Positions 16,322-25,368 of a stretch of 64,000 bases of DNA are shown piece after piece. The translations under genes and the position numbers were made by a program. Numbering within the stretch: position 1 is the first letter of the stretch; every line of letters begins with the position of its first letter. Under the pieces are notes generated by a model. That model did not search any database and had not been told where the DNA came from. It saw only the letters and a list, made by a program, of their open reading frames with translations. The stretch is from an uncultured Bacteroidia bacterium (lineage in GTDB: Bacteria; Bacteroidota; Bacteroidia; Bacteroidales; UBA932): contig CACZWF010000010.1 of assembly GCA_902784785.1 (NCBI GenBank), forward strand, positions 1-64,000, read 5' to 3'.

Positions 16322-16810
16322 ATGAAAAAAGTAATTCTTTTTGTCGCGTTGGCCAGCATTCTCATTTTAATGAACTCTTGCGGCACTTTTAAGAAAGTTC
16401 CTACCGGACCGAATGTCCGCGTAACGGACACTGGACTGGTCGCTGAGGGTTCCAATGTTTCTTTCATAGAACGTGGGACAAGGGACCAAGCCATTCGTTT
16501 TGCCCGCTATGAGATGGTGAAATATATCAATCTGGTATTAGGCGTTATGGATAAGGATTACAAATTGCCATCAGGTACGCATACGGAAGAGACCCTCAAA
16601 AACTCAAAGGTCATGGATGTTAAATTGTATGATCTTCAAGACGGCTCTATTGAGGCGGTATGTCAAATAGGGCTGGCGTGGGACGATGTGCAGAAATGGG
16701 CGGATGCCTATTATGAGAATCTTCCGGCTGAGGATGCCTTTAAAACGGCAGGGCAGAAAAAGTATAATGAAAAGATAATGAAATATCTACGGTCATTTGG
16801 ACGCAAATAG
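16322..16810 (+). CDS. LPP20-like lipoprotein
   Basis: A 162-residue protein with lipoprotein signal MKKVILFVALASILILMNSC-G. I chose this Met over a TTG and an ATG 12-18 bases upstream because it starts the signal. The mature part has the pattern of the next gene: GTRDQAIRFARYEMVKYINLV (Ala-rich helix), LKNSKVMDVKLYDLQDGSIEAVCQIGL (strand pair), then a helix. The family is known from outer-membrane lipoproteins such as LPP20 and FlgP, which build oligomeric assemblies at the outer membrane. A structural subunit role here is inferred from the fold only. Confidence 0.7.
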   Translation: MKKVILFVALASILILMNSCGTFKKVPTGPNVRVTDTGLVAEGSNVSFIERGTRDQAIRFARYEMVKYINLVLGVMDKDYKLPSGTHTEETLKNSKVMDVKLYDLQDGSIEAVCQIGLAWDDVQKWADAYYENLPAEDAFKTAGQKKYNEKIMKYLRSFGRK

Positions 16811-16865
16811 TTAACAACTAACATTCTAAAAGAAATTTTTATTAACCCTTTAATTTTTATTTATT

Positions 16866-17513
16866 ATGAAAAAAACAATCCTTTTCGCGGCCGTCGCCGC
16901 AATCTTCTGTTCCTGCGGAGCATCCAAGCAAGTGGCCCCCACTTACAACGCTCAACTTCAGGCTCAGCCTCAGCAGAGTGCCCCTGTCGCACAGGCCCAG
17001 CCTCAGCCCACAGTTAAGGCTAGGACGATGCGTCAAGCCGAGCCTTGTGAAGAACTTGCAGCCGAGAGAGAATTTGCAGCAGCCGGTACGGCTACTTCTT
17101 ACACGGAGAAAGTTGCCCGCAATGAGGCGATTCGCGATGCTCGTTATGAGTTGGGCAGAATGATGAAGGCAACGGTTGAGGGCGCGGCTGAAGATTATCT
17201 GCGTAATGTTACCCATAATGGCAAGTCCACATCGGAAAGTATTTCTGAAGAAATCAACAATCAGTTTTTCTCTGAGTGTGTGAAGAATTCCAAAGTCATC
17301 AAGACTACTGTTTACGATCTTCCTGATGGTCAAATCCAAGTTTATGCCTGTGTCGAGGTTGTCGCTAAATTTGATGTTCTCGACAAGATTGCAGAAACGG
17401 CGCAGAACGTGCTCTCTCGCGATGCCGAACTGACTGCGGAATTTGACAAGGAACGCTTCAAGGATAACATCAAAGACAAGATGAAAGAGTACAAAGAGAA
17501 GAACCAGAAATAA
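16866..17513 (+). CDS. LPP20-like lipoprotein with Gln/Pro-rich linker
   Basis: A 215-residue protein. Signal MKKTILFAAVAAIFCSC-G is followed by a Gln/Pro-rich linker (about residues 30-55) and an LPP20-like domain: KVARNEAIRDARYELGRMM, then VKNSKVIKTTVYDLPDGQIQ and YACVEVVAKFDV. The C-terminus is a charged helix (FKDNIKDKMKEYKEKNQK). It parallels the preceding gene residue for residue in the NSKVxxxxxYDLxDG block, so the two are paralogues. The stop overlaps the next start (TAATG), implying translational coupling with the DUF5683-like gene. Confidence 0.75.
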   Translation: MKKTILFAAVAAIFCSCGASKQVAPTYNAQLQAQPQQSAPVAQAQPQPTVKARTMRQAEPCEELAAEREFAAAGTATSYTEKVARNEAIRDARYELGRMMKATVEGAAEDYLRNVTHNGKSTSESISEEINNQFFSECVKNSKVIKTTVYDLPDGQIQVYACVEVVAKFDVLDKIAETAQNVLSRDAELTAEFDKERFKDNIKDKMKEYKEKNQK

Positions 17514-18376
17514 TGAAACTGAAGTCTTTTGTTACAACAATGGCCGCACTTTTTATGAGTGCGACCATTGTTTCCGCACAATATGCTTCTGATAAACTGA
17601 AGCCCCAATGGATGCATCGTCTTCCGAATCCGACCAATTCGACGTTCATATATCAGGTGTTTTCGGCGTCATCTCCCAATTTGGAAGGTGCCAGAAATGC
17701 GACGGTGGAGGAGTTGATTAACGATGCCGGCTTAAAGTCGGGCGCCGTCGTCGTTTCTGATCATAAATCAACAGAACAAGTCTCTCAGGTTTGGGAGAAC
17801 GGCCGCTTGACGGAAGTGGTCAAAAATGATTCTCAAACGATCAATTCCGCCAAAGGAAAAGAAATTACCCTTCACGCCTCGCTCATAGATGAGTATTGGA
17901 CAAGAGATCAAAATAATCTCTTTCATGTTCATCGGCTTTATGCAAAGTCTGAACTAGGTAAGATGCCTTTGTATGATAATGTAACTTTAACTACCAGTTA
18001 TGCTTCTGACCCTGCAAACTGGGGATTGATGCTCATACCCGGTGCCGCTCAGATGTACAAAGGATCATATCTCAAAGGTGGTTTGGTCATGGGTGGCGCG
18101 GTTCTCTTCGCCGGCGGTATCATTACTTTCGAAAGTATGCGTGCCGACTATGTGAAGAAAATAGCGACGACACATTCTGCAGATGTAAAAAAAGCCTACA
18201 ACGATCGGGCAAACAATATGGCGACAGCACGGAACATCTGCATTGGAGGTGTTGCCGCACTCTATGTTTACAACATTATTGATGCTCTCGTAGCGCCTGG
18301 TGCGAGGCGAGTGATTGTCACTCCCTCTGCGACTGTAAATGGACAGTACGGCATGTCTGTTCAGGTGAATTTTTAA
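17513..18376 (+). CDS. exported protein with membrane-associated C-terminal region (DUF5683-like)
   Basis: A 287-residue protein with signal peptide MKLKSFVTTMAALFMSATIVSA-Q. The first half (PQWMHRLPNPTNSTFIYQVFSAS, then an acidic helix and strands to LYAKSE) is again LPP20-like. The second half has the DUF5683-type start PANWGLMLIPGAAQMYKGSYLKGG, a hydrophobic hairpin (LVMGGAVLFAGGIITFE), a linker, and a second span (ICIGGVAALYVYNIIDALV). A membrane anchor joined to an LPP20-like domain suggests it links the LPP20 assembly to a membrane. Function unknown; no enzyme motif. Confidence 0.7.
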   Translation: MKLKSFVTTMAALFMSATIVSAQYASDKLKPQWMHRLPNPTNSTFIYQVFSASSPNLEGARNATVEELINDAGLKSGAVVVSDHKSTEQVSQVWENGRLTEVVKNDSQTINSAKGKEITLHASLIDEYWTRDQNNLFHVHRLYAKSELGKMPLYDNVTLTTSYASDPANWGLMLIPGAAQMYKGSYLKGGLVMGGAVLFAGGIITFESMRADYVKKIATTHSADVKKAYNDRANNMATARNICIGGVAALYVYNIIDALVAPGARRVIVTPSATVNGQYGMSVQVNF

Positions 18377-18397
18377 AATCTTAACTCTTTTTGCAAT

Positions 18398-21160
18398 ATG
18401 CGAAAGATTCTCTTTGGACTTATTTCTGTCCTAATGATTGTTTCGTGCACTCAATCTTTAAATGATCCAGCAGAACAATTAGGTAGTATTACGGGAATTA
18501 TTGCAGATAAAACGACGGGAGAACCCGTTCCTGTCGTAAATGTTTATCTTGAGCCGGGCGGAAAATCAACCGTTACCGGCTCGGATGGCGTTTACCATTT
18601 TAATGACCTAGAGCCGGGCTTGTATACGATTTCCCTTCGAAAGGAAGGCTACAAAGACAATTCTGGGAAGGTTAAGGTCGTTTCCGGGAATCAAGCAGAC
18701 GGGGATTTGTTGATAGAACGAATTCCTGCCAAGATGACTATAGATAAAACGGTATTGGATTTTGGCGCCGATCCGGTCTTGAATAATCTATCGTTCAGTA
18801 TAGTCAACAGTGATTATGTTACTCTGTCCTGGATTATTGCCGGTTTGGAGGATTGGATTAAGGTAAGCCCTGCAAGTGGCAATCTTCAATCCGGGAAAAC
18901 GGCAACTATTGTCGTTACAATTAATAGAGATCATGAAAAAATTAAGCCTGGAAACAATAGTAGTGTAATCGTTATCCATTCTACCAGCGGACATGGCAGC
19001 GCTGAAATAGCGGTGAAACTCATTGGCGAAGAAAAGCAGGAACCGGCAGTTAATATTTTATCTGCATCAGAGATAACCTCCAGTACAGCGACATTAAATG
19101 GGCGAATAACGAATCCCGGAGTACCATCCTATACGGAACGTGGTTTTTTTTATAGCGGTGCCGAAATTGATCCGAACAATGTGGATGGCAATCCGGCTGT
19201 TTATAAAGTCTCATGTCCTGTAAACGAAGAAATAAGTTATAAATATGTTTTGTCCGAACTCCAAATCAACAAAGAGTATTTCGCACGTGCTTATGTGATC
19301 AACCGAGATTATCGGGTAATTAGTACAAACCAGATCACTTTCAAGCCCTCATCAACTATACCATCCGTATCTATACAGGACGCATCCGGCATTAATGTCA
19401 TTGGTCAAAGCGCGGTCTTGAACGGAACGGTAACTTTTGCGGGAGATCCGGTTTATTCGGAAAAGGGATTTGTATATGGGGAAAACACCTCGCCAACAGT
19501 TTATGATACGAAAGTCGAAGTGGAAGGTAACCAAACAGGCTCGTTTTCTGTTCCAATCAGCGGACTCTCCTGGGATAAAACATACTACGCCCGAGCATAT
19601 ATCCGACAACTGAACAAAACGTATTATAGTAATGAAACAATTACGTTCTTGTTAAGAACGACGGCTCCTGTTAGTTCCATCCTACAAGCGTCCAATCCAT
19701 CATATTCTAATAAGCAGATTAAAATTAGCGGTAATATTTCCAATTCGGGCCAACCTTTATATACACGACGTGGTTTTGTATATGGGTTAACTAGCAATCC
19801 AAGAGTTGAAAGAGACCAATGGGTGAATGTTAGCGGGTCGGGTACCGGAGAATTTTCTCAATATCTGAGCGAACTTACGACAGATAAACAGTATTTTGTC
19901 AGAGTGTTTACTGAACAAAACGGGGCGATTTTCTATAGTGCCAATGAACTGAACTTTATCCTATCGCCTGTTCCAACAAAATTAGGTACGATATCCGTTT
20001 CGGAAGTGGACAATTATTCCGCAAAACTAAGTTCCTCTGTCGTGGACGGTACGGCTTCCGGAACCTTCTCGGGAAGGTTTAGCAATCTCACTGCAAATAC
20101 GACCTATTATGCGAAGGCATATGCCCGCCAAAACGGACAAACTTATTATAGTTCAGAAGTGTCTTTTAAAACGGGGAAACAAAATCCTGTTGTCAACACA
20201 AACTCGGCGAGTAATGTTCAATATACTACTGCTACGCTTAGGGCGACCGTTTCTTCAGTAGGCGAACCAGCCTATAACAGACGGGGGTTTTACTATGGTC
20301 TAAGCAGTTCTCTAACCGATAGCAACAGTACGATTACGCTTGAGGAGGCATGCTCTCAAGGCGATTTTTCCAAGCCTATCTCGGGACTTGAGGAGAATAC
20401 GACATATTACTACAAAGCATATGTAATCCAGCCTGGAGAAACGACTCCTATATTTGGTAGCGTTGCCTCGTTCACAACCGGACGTAAACCGAATGTGACA
20501 ACCGGAGGATACTTGAATGTTACCTGCACTGGAACAGAGGAAAGCAATCTGAATTGGTCTGCAACTCTTTATGGCGGAGTTTCAGACTCGGGAGACCCCG
20601 CATATACTACATTTGGCTTTGTTTATGGAACTTCATCCTCACCTACCGTCAACGATGGCTCCTCAACATATTTTACAACATCAAATTATGACATGAGCGG
20701 TTCGGTCAGGGTTTTCTCTTCTGTCGTATCCGGGTTTAGGACTGGAGTTCATTATTATTTTAGAGCGGTTGCTGCTACTCCTTTAGGCTATGTATATGGT
20801 GAGCCTATTGAGTTTACACCTGCCGTAATTAGTCCGGTCATAAGGACCTATTCTACGGACTGCCAGTATGTGAATAACAATTGGGCTGTCGCCTTTAATG
20901 GAGTAGCCGCTATCGGTTACGGACAGCCATTTCCTACCGGATATGGTTTTGTTTATTCGTATTCAAACAGTAACCCGACTGTAGGGGGGGCATCTTGTAC
21001 ATCTGTAGCTTATACCGCGATGAAACAGAATGATACGTGGTACATATTTGGCGCTATGGTCCAAGGTCTGACTGCGAACAAGACTTATTATGTAAGAGCT
21101 TATGCGAAAACTGTTTTGGGATATACTTATGGTGAGACTCAACTATTCTTTACTTTTTAA
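18398..21160 (+). CDS. large surface lipoprotein: CarboxypepD_reg, BACON-like, seven Fn3-like repeats (one truncated)
   Basis: A 920-residue paralogue of the product at 13432. Signal MRKILFGLISVLMIVSC-T; regulatory-like domain (GIIADKTTGEPVPVVNVYL); BACON-like domain with VLDFGADPVLNNLSFSIVNSDY; then seven Fn3-like repeats marked by ERGFFYS, EKGFVYG, RRGFVYG, (missing), RRGFYYG, FGFVYG, YGFVYS. The fourth unit (about 19976-20176) lacks the central PAYxxRGFVYxxxxNPT segment and joins its first strand straight to the GxFSGRFSNLTANTTYYAKAYA ending. The last two units are longer and more divergent. There is no FISUMP domain. Surface exposure by the lipoprotein export route is likely; the ligand is unknown. 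Confidence 0.85.
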   Translation: MRKILFGLISVLMIVSCTQSLNDPAEQLGSITGIIADKTTGEPVPVVNVYLEPGGKSTVTGSDGVYHFNDLEPGLYTISLRKEGYKDNSGKVKVVSGNQADGDLLIERIPAKMTIDKTVLDFGADPVLNNLSFSIVNSDYVTLSWIIAGLEDWIKVSPASGNLQSGKTATIVVTINRDHEKIKPGNNSSVIVIHSTSGHGSAEIAVKLIGEEKQEPAVNILSASEITSSTATLNGRITNPGVPSYTERGFFYSGAEIDPNNVDGNPAVYKVSCPVNEEISYKYVLSELQINKEYFARAYVINRDYRVISTNQITFKPSSTIPSVSIQDASGINVIGQSAVLNGTVTFAGDPVYSEKGFVYGENTSPTVYDTKVEVEGNQTGSFSVPISGLSWDKTYYARAYIRQLNKTYYSNETITFLLRTTAPVSSILQASNPSYSNKQIKISGNISNSGQPLYTRRGFVYGLTSNPRVERDQWVNVSGSGTGEFSQYLSELTTDKQYFVRVFTEQNGAIFYSANELNFILSPVPTKLGTISVSEVDNYSAKLSSSVVDGTASGTFSGRFSNLTANTTYYAKAYARQNGQTYYSSEVSFKTGKQNPVVNTNSASNVQYTTATLRATVSSVGEPAYNRRGFYYGLSSSLTDSNSTITLEEACSQGDFSKPISGLEENTTYYYKAYVIQPGETTPIFGSVASFTTGRKPNVTTGGYLNVTCTGTEESNLNWSATLYGGVSDSGDPAYTTFGFVYGTSSSPTVNDGSSTYFTTSNYDMSGSVRVFSSVVSGFRTGVHYYFRAVAATPLGYVYGEPIEFTPAVISPVIRTYSTDCQYVNNNWAVAFNGVAAIGYGQPFPTGYGFVYSYSNSNPTVGGASCTSVAYTAMKQNDTWYIFGAMVQGLTANKTYYVRAYAKTVLGYTYGETQLFFTF

Positions 21161-21187
21161 TTCTATCTCACTTAACTTATTTATGCT

Positions 21188-23392
21188 ATGAATTTTTATT
21201 TGCGAAAAATCACATCTGCGATTGTATGTTTGATTTTGTTCTCTTGCACGGCATCTTTGCCAGAGAGCCTTGGAGGAGACGGCTCTGACATAATTGGAAC
21301 CGTAGTCGATAAAACGACGGGAGAACCCGTAGGGACTGTCGAGATAACGCTTACCCCCGGCGGGAAAAAGATTGTTACAGGCTCGGACGGAGCATTTCAA
21401 TTCGCAGGGTTGGAGTCGGGTTCTTATACGCTGACTTTGGAGAAAGACGGATATAAAAAGGAGAGCGCCATAGCTGTTGTCTTTGAGGGGAAAAGCACCG
21501 AATTGCATCTTCTTATTGAACGCATCCCGGCAGTCATTACAGCAGATCGAGAAGTCCTGGAATTTGGATCCAATGCGGGTGTAACGCAGATGTCTGTCAG
21601 TATTGTTAATCCAGGGTATTTGTCTCTCCATTGGAGTGTTTCTTGGGATAATCAAGTAAAGTGGATTTCGTCTGTTTTGGGACAGGATGGAAAATCTGAA
21701 GGAACATTAGGTTTTGGCAAAACGGCCAGTCTCGTCGTGAAGATAGACCGTGATGCACTCGCCAATGGATACAATGAAGCCATCATTGTAATTTGGTCTG
21801 ACAACGGTCGCTCAGAACTTAAAGTGACGGCAACGGGGGCTGACCGGCGGTTAGCAACAACCAATGTGTTGCCTGTCAGCAATGTTCAAACAACCAGTGC
21901 AACATTGACGGCAGAAATAACCAGTTCCGGTTCGCCTGCTTATACGGAAAGGGGATTTGTCATCAGCACATCCTCTATCAGCTCAGATGCATCCATCAGC
22001 GGAATGCTGACTGTATCATCCCCCTTGGATGGCAAAACACAATTTTCCGCCTCCGCAACCAATCTGTCTAAGGGAGTCAGGTATTACGTTCGTGCATATG
22101 CCATCAATCCCATCGGCACCAAATTGAGCTCCAACGAAGTGGAATTTACGACCATCGGAGCTGTAACGGAGGTGCAGACTTTGGCGGTATCGTCTTTGGA
22201 TCTTGTCAATAGGAAAGTTCAACTCAACGGACAGATTACAGTGGCCGGATCACCCGTCTATACAGAAAAAGGCTTTTGCTATAATTTTACAGGAGAACCG
22301 ACTGTTTCCAACACGAAAATTGTTGTATCAGGAAGTTCCAGTGGTAATTTCTCTTACTCTCTTCCGAATCTTACAACCCAAATCACCTATTATGTCAGGG
22401 CTTATGCCATCCAAAATGGGAAAGTTATTTATGGGAGTACAGTGAATTTCAGCACAACGCTCACGACGACCTCTATAACGACATTGTCTGCTACAAATGT
22501 TTCATCAACTAAGGCAACATTGTGTGGAATGATTAATCACGCGGGAAGTCCGGCATTCGTGGAAAAGGGATTTTATATTACAGAAAGTAAAACATATATT
22601 TCAATTAATGACTGTGTAAAGTATGAAGTTCCCGGCACGAATGAGGGGAGTTATACCTATCAAGTCGCCAATCTGAAGCATGATACAAAGTATGAGTATT
22701 GTGCATATGTCGTTCAGAACGGAACTATCGTTAAGGGTAGTTTTGTCTCTTTTAAGACAAACTATACGCAAGCTCAAGTGCAAACTAACGCGATTACAAA
22801 TATCAATTATACAAGTATGACACTCAATGGGCAGGTCCTTTCAACGGGGGATCCAAGCATTTCTGAAAGAGGTTTTTGCTATTCAACGACCAATCGTTAT
22901 CCGACATATACGGATAACGTTGTCAAAGTCTCCGGTACGACAGCAACCACCTATAAAACTACGTTGAATAACTTATCTGAGGGCACTTTGTATTATGTCC
23001 GAGCCTACGTTAAACAAGGGGATGACATTATTTATGGCGGAGTGGTTAGTGAATATACTGCTTTGAGTCCTCAGGTATTGACCGGCCCTGTAAAGGACTT
23101 GTCCCTTTCCAGCAATAATATTACTTGGCAGGTGACATTCCAGGGAGCGTTCGCTGATGGGGATCCTTCCGTAACCAAAGCAGGATTTGTCTATAGTACC
23201 GTCAGCAATCCCACCTATTCCAGTACAACTTTTGTTGCCTATGATAAGTGTACTAAAAATTCCCAAGGAATATTTGTCTTTGTAAAAACTCTGACCAATT
23301 TGTTCCAAGGGCAGACTTATCATGTTCGCGCATATGTCAAGAATTCTTTGGGGGAAATTTATGGGGAGGATATAAGCTTCACAACCTATTAG
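21188..23392 (+). CDS. large surface lipoprotein: CarboxypepD_reg, BACON-like, five Fn3-like repeats
   Basis: A 734-residue paralogue of the two other large lipoproteins. It has a lipoprotein signal (start MNFYLRKITSAIVCLILFSC-T), a regulatory-like domain (TVVDKTTGEPVGTVEITLTP), and a BACON-like domain (VLEFGSNAGVTQMSVSIVNP, ending SDNGRSELKVTATG). Five Fn3-like repeats follow, with YTERGFVIS, YTEKGFCYN, VEKGFYIT, SERGFCYS and TKAGFVYS. The protein ends in the last repeat with no extra domain. The 27-base spacing from the previous gene and the matching N-terminal architecture point to tandem duplication and divergence within one operon. Confidence 0.85.
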   Translation: MNFYLRKITSAIVCLILFSCTASLPESLGGDGSDIIGTVVDKTTGEPVGTVEITLTPGGKKIVTGSDGAFQFAGLESGSYTLTLEKDGYKKESAIAVVFEGKSTELHLLIERIPAVITADREVLEFGSNAGVTQMSVSIVNPGYLSLHWSVSWDNQVKWISSVLGQDGKSEGTLGFGKTASLVVKIDRDALANGYNEAIIVIWSDNGRSELKVTATGADRRLATTNVLPVSNVQTTSATLTAEITSSGSPAYTERGFVISTSSISSDASISGMLTVSSPLDGKTQFSASATNLSKGVRYYVRAYAINPIGTKLSSNEVEFTTIGAVTEVQTLAVSSLDLVNRKVQLNGQITVAGSPVYTEKGFCYNFTGEPTVSNTKIVVSGSSSGNFSYSLPNLTTQITYYVRAYAIQNGKVIYGSTVNFSTTLTTTSITTLSATNVSSTKATLCGMINHAGSPAFVEKGFYITESKTYISINDCVKYEVPGTNEGSYTYQVANLKHDTKYEYCAYVVQNGTIVKGSFVSFKTNYTQAQVQTNAITNINYTSMTLNGQVLSTGDPSISERGFCYSTTNRYPTYTDNVVKVSGTTATTYKTTLNNLSEGTLYYVRAYVKQGDDIIYGGVVSEYTALSPQVLTGPVKDLSLSSNNITWQVTFQGAFADGDPSVTKAGFVYSTVSNPTYSSTTFVAYDKCTKNSQGIFVFVKTLTNLFQGQTYHVRAYVKNSLGEIYGEDISFTTY

Positions 23393-23444
23393 CCAGTCTT
23401 ACAATCATTTATAGAAAATTAGATACAATTATATTTTAACAATT

Positions 23445-25115
23445 ATGAAAAAAATCATTATCGTTTTGCTGTTTGCTGCGCTGGGCGTGGTGACGGCTTT
23501 TGCGCAGGTTCACCCTGATAGGGCCCGGTACAAAATCAATGGCAATTTCAGCTATGAAATCAAAGACACCAATGTGTATTACAAGCTGACCAATGTTGTC
23601 CCCAGTGGTTTACGAGTTCAGAAAAAGGAGGATGGACAGTTCCGGGATTTGACCACGGCTGATATACTTCGCGGTCATCAAGTCGGAGGAGATCAGGAAG
23701 TCGGTTTTCGTTTTGAGAAGATTGTCCCTATGGAAGGGGATAATCAATTTCCGGGATTTGACGAACTTTTCAGGAATATCTCCTATTGGTATTATGACCC
23801 GGACATCGATGACTGGCAGAAAGACACCGAAATCAAACAGAGTAAATTTGAGCAGGTGGACTCCAAGGATGTGACCGTGATGCTTATCATTGACTGTTCC
23901 AGTTCTCTCTCAAGTTTCCTTGAAACGGTGCAAAACGCTACCCTTAATTTTCTTGAGCGCTTGTATGTATCTGACCCTAGCGGTCATGTACACGTGGGAA
24001 TCGTAGCGTTCTCATCTATGCCGAACACAAAGGTCTTCCCCCTTAAATCGTTGAACAATTCCAACTATCCTCTTATGAAAAGTTTCATCCGTTCTCTCAC
24101 ACCCAGCAACGGGACTGCGCTTTTCTATGCCTGGGATAAGGCGGTCAAGCAGACAGACGACTATATCCGGAATGGTAATATGAAAAGGTATGAGAAATCG
24201 TACTTTATCACTTTCACGGATGGAATTGACCAGACATCCCAGGACCTGAAGCATCGTCCGACGCCTATCGTCAGTTCTGATCAATATTACGACTACATCA
24301 TCGAGACGACCAAACTCACCAACTGGGACTACGAGAGCGATGTGGTGTTCGTCAAGGGTTCTGATATCGCGAATGAAGCGCAGCAAGCCAAGTTTGAAAC
24401 GAAACTCAGTAACCTATCCGTGCCCAATGACGGCGAACACTACGAGCGTCTGGAGAGTTTTGACAATCTGGAAGAAAAGTTTAACGAGATTGCGAGCCGT
24501 CTGACGAATTCCTGGAAAGTGCTCAACTGTTATGTGGCCCCTGCGCGTCACGGTGATGTCTGTTGGACTTTCGGCGGCGAGATTGAGCGTCCCAAGCCCA
24601 AACCACTGCCCAAAAAACCTAAGCAAACCCGTACAGGAGAGAAATTTGTTGGTATTTCCGGGTCTCTTGGGGTGCTCTCTTTAAATAGTTCTTACATGTA
24701 TGGCTCAACAATAGCTACAATTTTAGGATTAAGTTTGGGAGTTGATTGCGCTTGGAATTTGTCTGAGAAGTTTTCTATAGGATTTTATTCAACCATAGGA
24801 GCGGGTCCGTCATTTGTTCGAGCTGCCGGTCCGTGGGGGTATTATAGTGGCGTCTCTGGTGCTCTTGACCTAAAAATCGGAGCTTTGATGCTTTTTGGAG
24901 ATATTAATAATCGTCCTTTTATGTTGGGTATTACACCATGTACCGGATTTGGGCTAGACTTCGGAGGTGTAGGCTTTTATCTCCCTCTAGAAGTAAAATT
25001 TGGCCGCTTGTTAAATAATCATTTTTATTTATCAGGATATTTGCAATCAGGCATTTGTGTCAGTATACCTGGCGGTGGTGTGGGTGCCGGCCTTAATTTC
25101 GGTTATCGATTCTAA
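23445..25115 (+). CDS. secreted von Willebrand factor A protein with barrel-like C-terminus
   Basis: A 556-residue protein with signal peptide MKKIIIVLLFAALGVVTAFA-Q. About residues 25-140 are a strand-rich N-terminal part. A vWA domain (about 143-335) has the MIDAS start MLIIDCSSSLS (DxSxS), NGTALFYAWDKA (MIDAS Thr region) and FITFTDGIDQTS (MIDAS Asp). A Pro/Lys-rich linker (RPKPKPLPKKPKQT) leads to a Gly-rich C-terminal region of alternating strands (GISGSLGVLS, SIGFYSTIGAGPS, GFYLPLEVKFGRL, final GYRF). The end in an aromatic residue resembles outer-membrane beta-barrel proteins. From about 24.64 kb the DNA becomes more AT-rich, suggesting the barrel part has a separate history. A metal-dependent adhesion or scaffolding protein anchored in the outer membrane is a reasonable inference. 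Confidence 0.8.
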   Translation: MKKIIIVLLFAALGVVTAFAQVHPDRARYKINGNFSYEIKDTNVYYKLTNVVPSGLRVQKKEDGQFRDLTTADILRGHQVGGDQEVGFRFEKIVPMEGDNQFPGFDELFRNISYWYYDPDIDDWQKDTEIKQSKFEQVDSKDVTVMLIIDCSSSLSSFLETVQNATLNFLERLYVSDPSGHVHVGIVAFSSMPNTKVFPLKSLNNSNYPLMKSFIRSLTPSNGTALFYAWDKAVKQTDDYIRNGNMKRYEKSYFITFTDGIDQTSQDLKHRPTPIVSSDQYYDYIIETTKLTNWDYESDVVFVKGSDIANEAQQAKFETKLSNLSVPNDGEHYERLESFDNLEEKFNEIASRLTNSWKVLNCYVAPARHGDVCWTFGGEIERPKPKPLPKKPKQTRTGEKFVGISGSLGVLSLNSSYMYGSTIATILGLSLGVDCAWNLSEKFSIGFYSTIGAGPSFVRAAGPWGYYSGVSGALDLKIGALMLFGDINNRPFMLGITPCTGFGLDFGGVGFYLPLEVKFGRLLNNHFYLSGYLQSGICVSIPGGGVGAGLNFGYRF

Positions 25116-25158
25116 TCGTTCTTATATTAGAGGCCTCAGAAATGACACCTACATCTTG

Positions 25159-25225
25159 GACGCGAGGATGGAAAGTTCTTTCAAAACCATTTTCTGGCTT
25201 TGAAAGAACCTTCCCACTTGCGTGC
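25159..25225. repeat. long imperfect palindrome downstream of the vWA gene
   Basis: Arms GTTCTTTCAAA (25175-25185) and TTTGAAAGAAC (25199-25209) pair perfectly. GGAA/TTCC (25170-25173/25211-25214) and the GACGCGAGG / CTTGCGTGC flanks extend the symmetry to about 65 bases. No T-tract follows, so it is not a classical terminator, though it may act as one or protect the 3' end. Confidence 0.6.
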
Positions 25226-25279
25226 ATTTTGCTTAGGACACTGTAAAGTGCAACTGATTGACCATTAGCAAAATATGCA

Positions 25280-25311
25280 ATATGCTCCCTCTCACGATAT
25301 AGGGGGCATAT
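25280..25311. repeat. second hairpin in the 25.1-25.8 kb intergenic region
   Basis: ATATGCTCCCT (25280-25290) pairs with AGGGGGCATAT (25301-25311), 11 bp with one G-T wobble and a 10-base loop. It is symmetrical and weakly T-rich after the stem. It may terminate cluster transcription. Confidence 0.45.
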
Positions 25312-25368
25312 CTTATAAACAACAGATAATCAAGCAATTCCAATTTACGCCAAATGTGACTGGCATAC

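Noticed and set aside
13432..23392. Possible CRISPR or tandem DNA repeats
   Set aside because: The periodicity comes from diverged Fn3-like protein repeats about 90-100 residues long; there are no short identical repeats with regular spacers.
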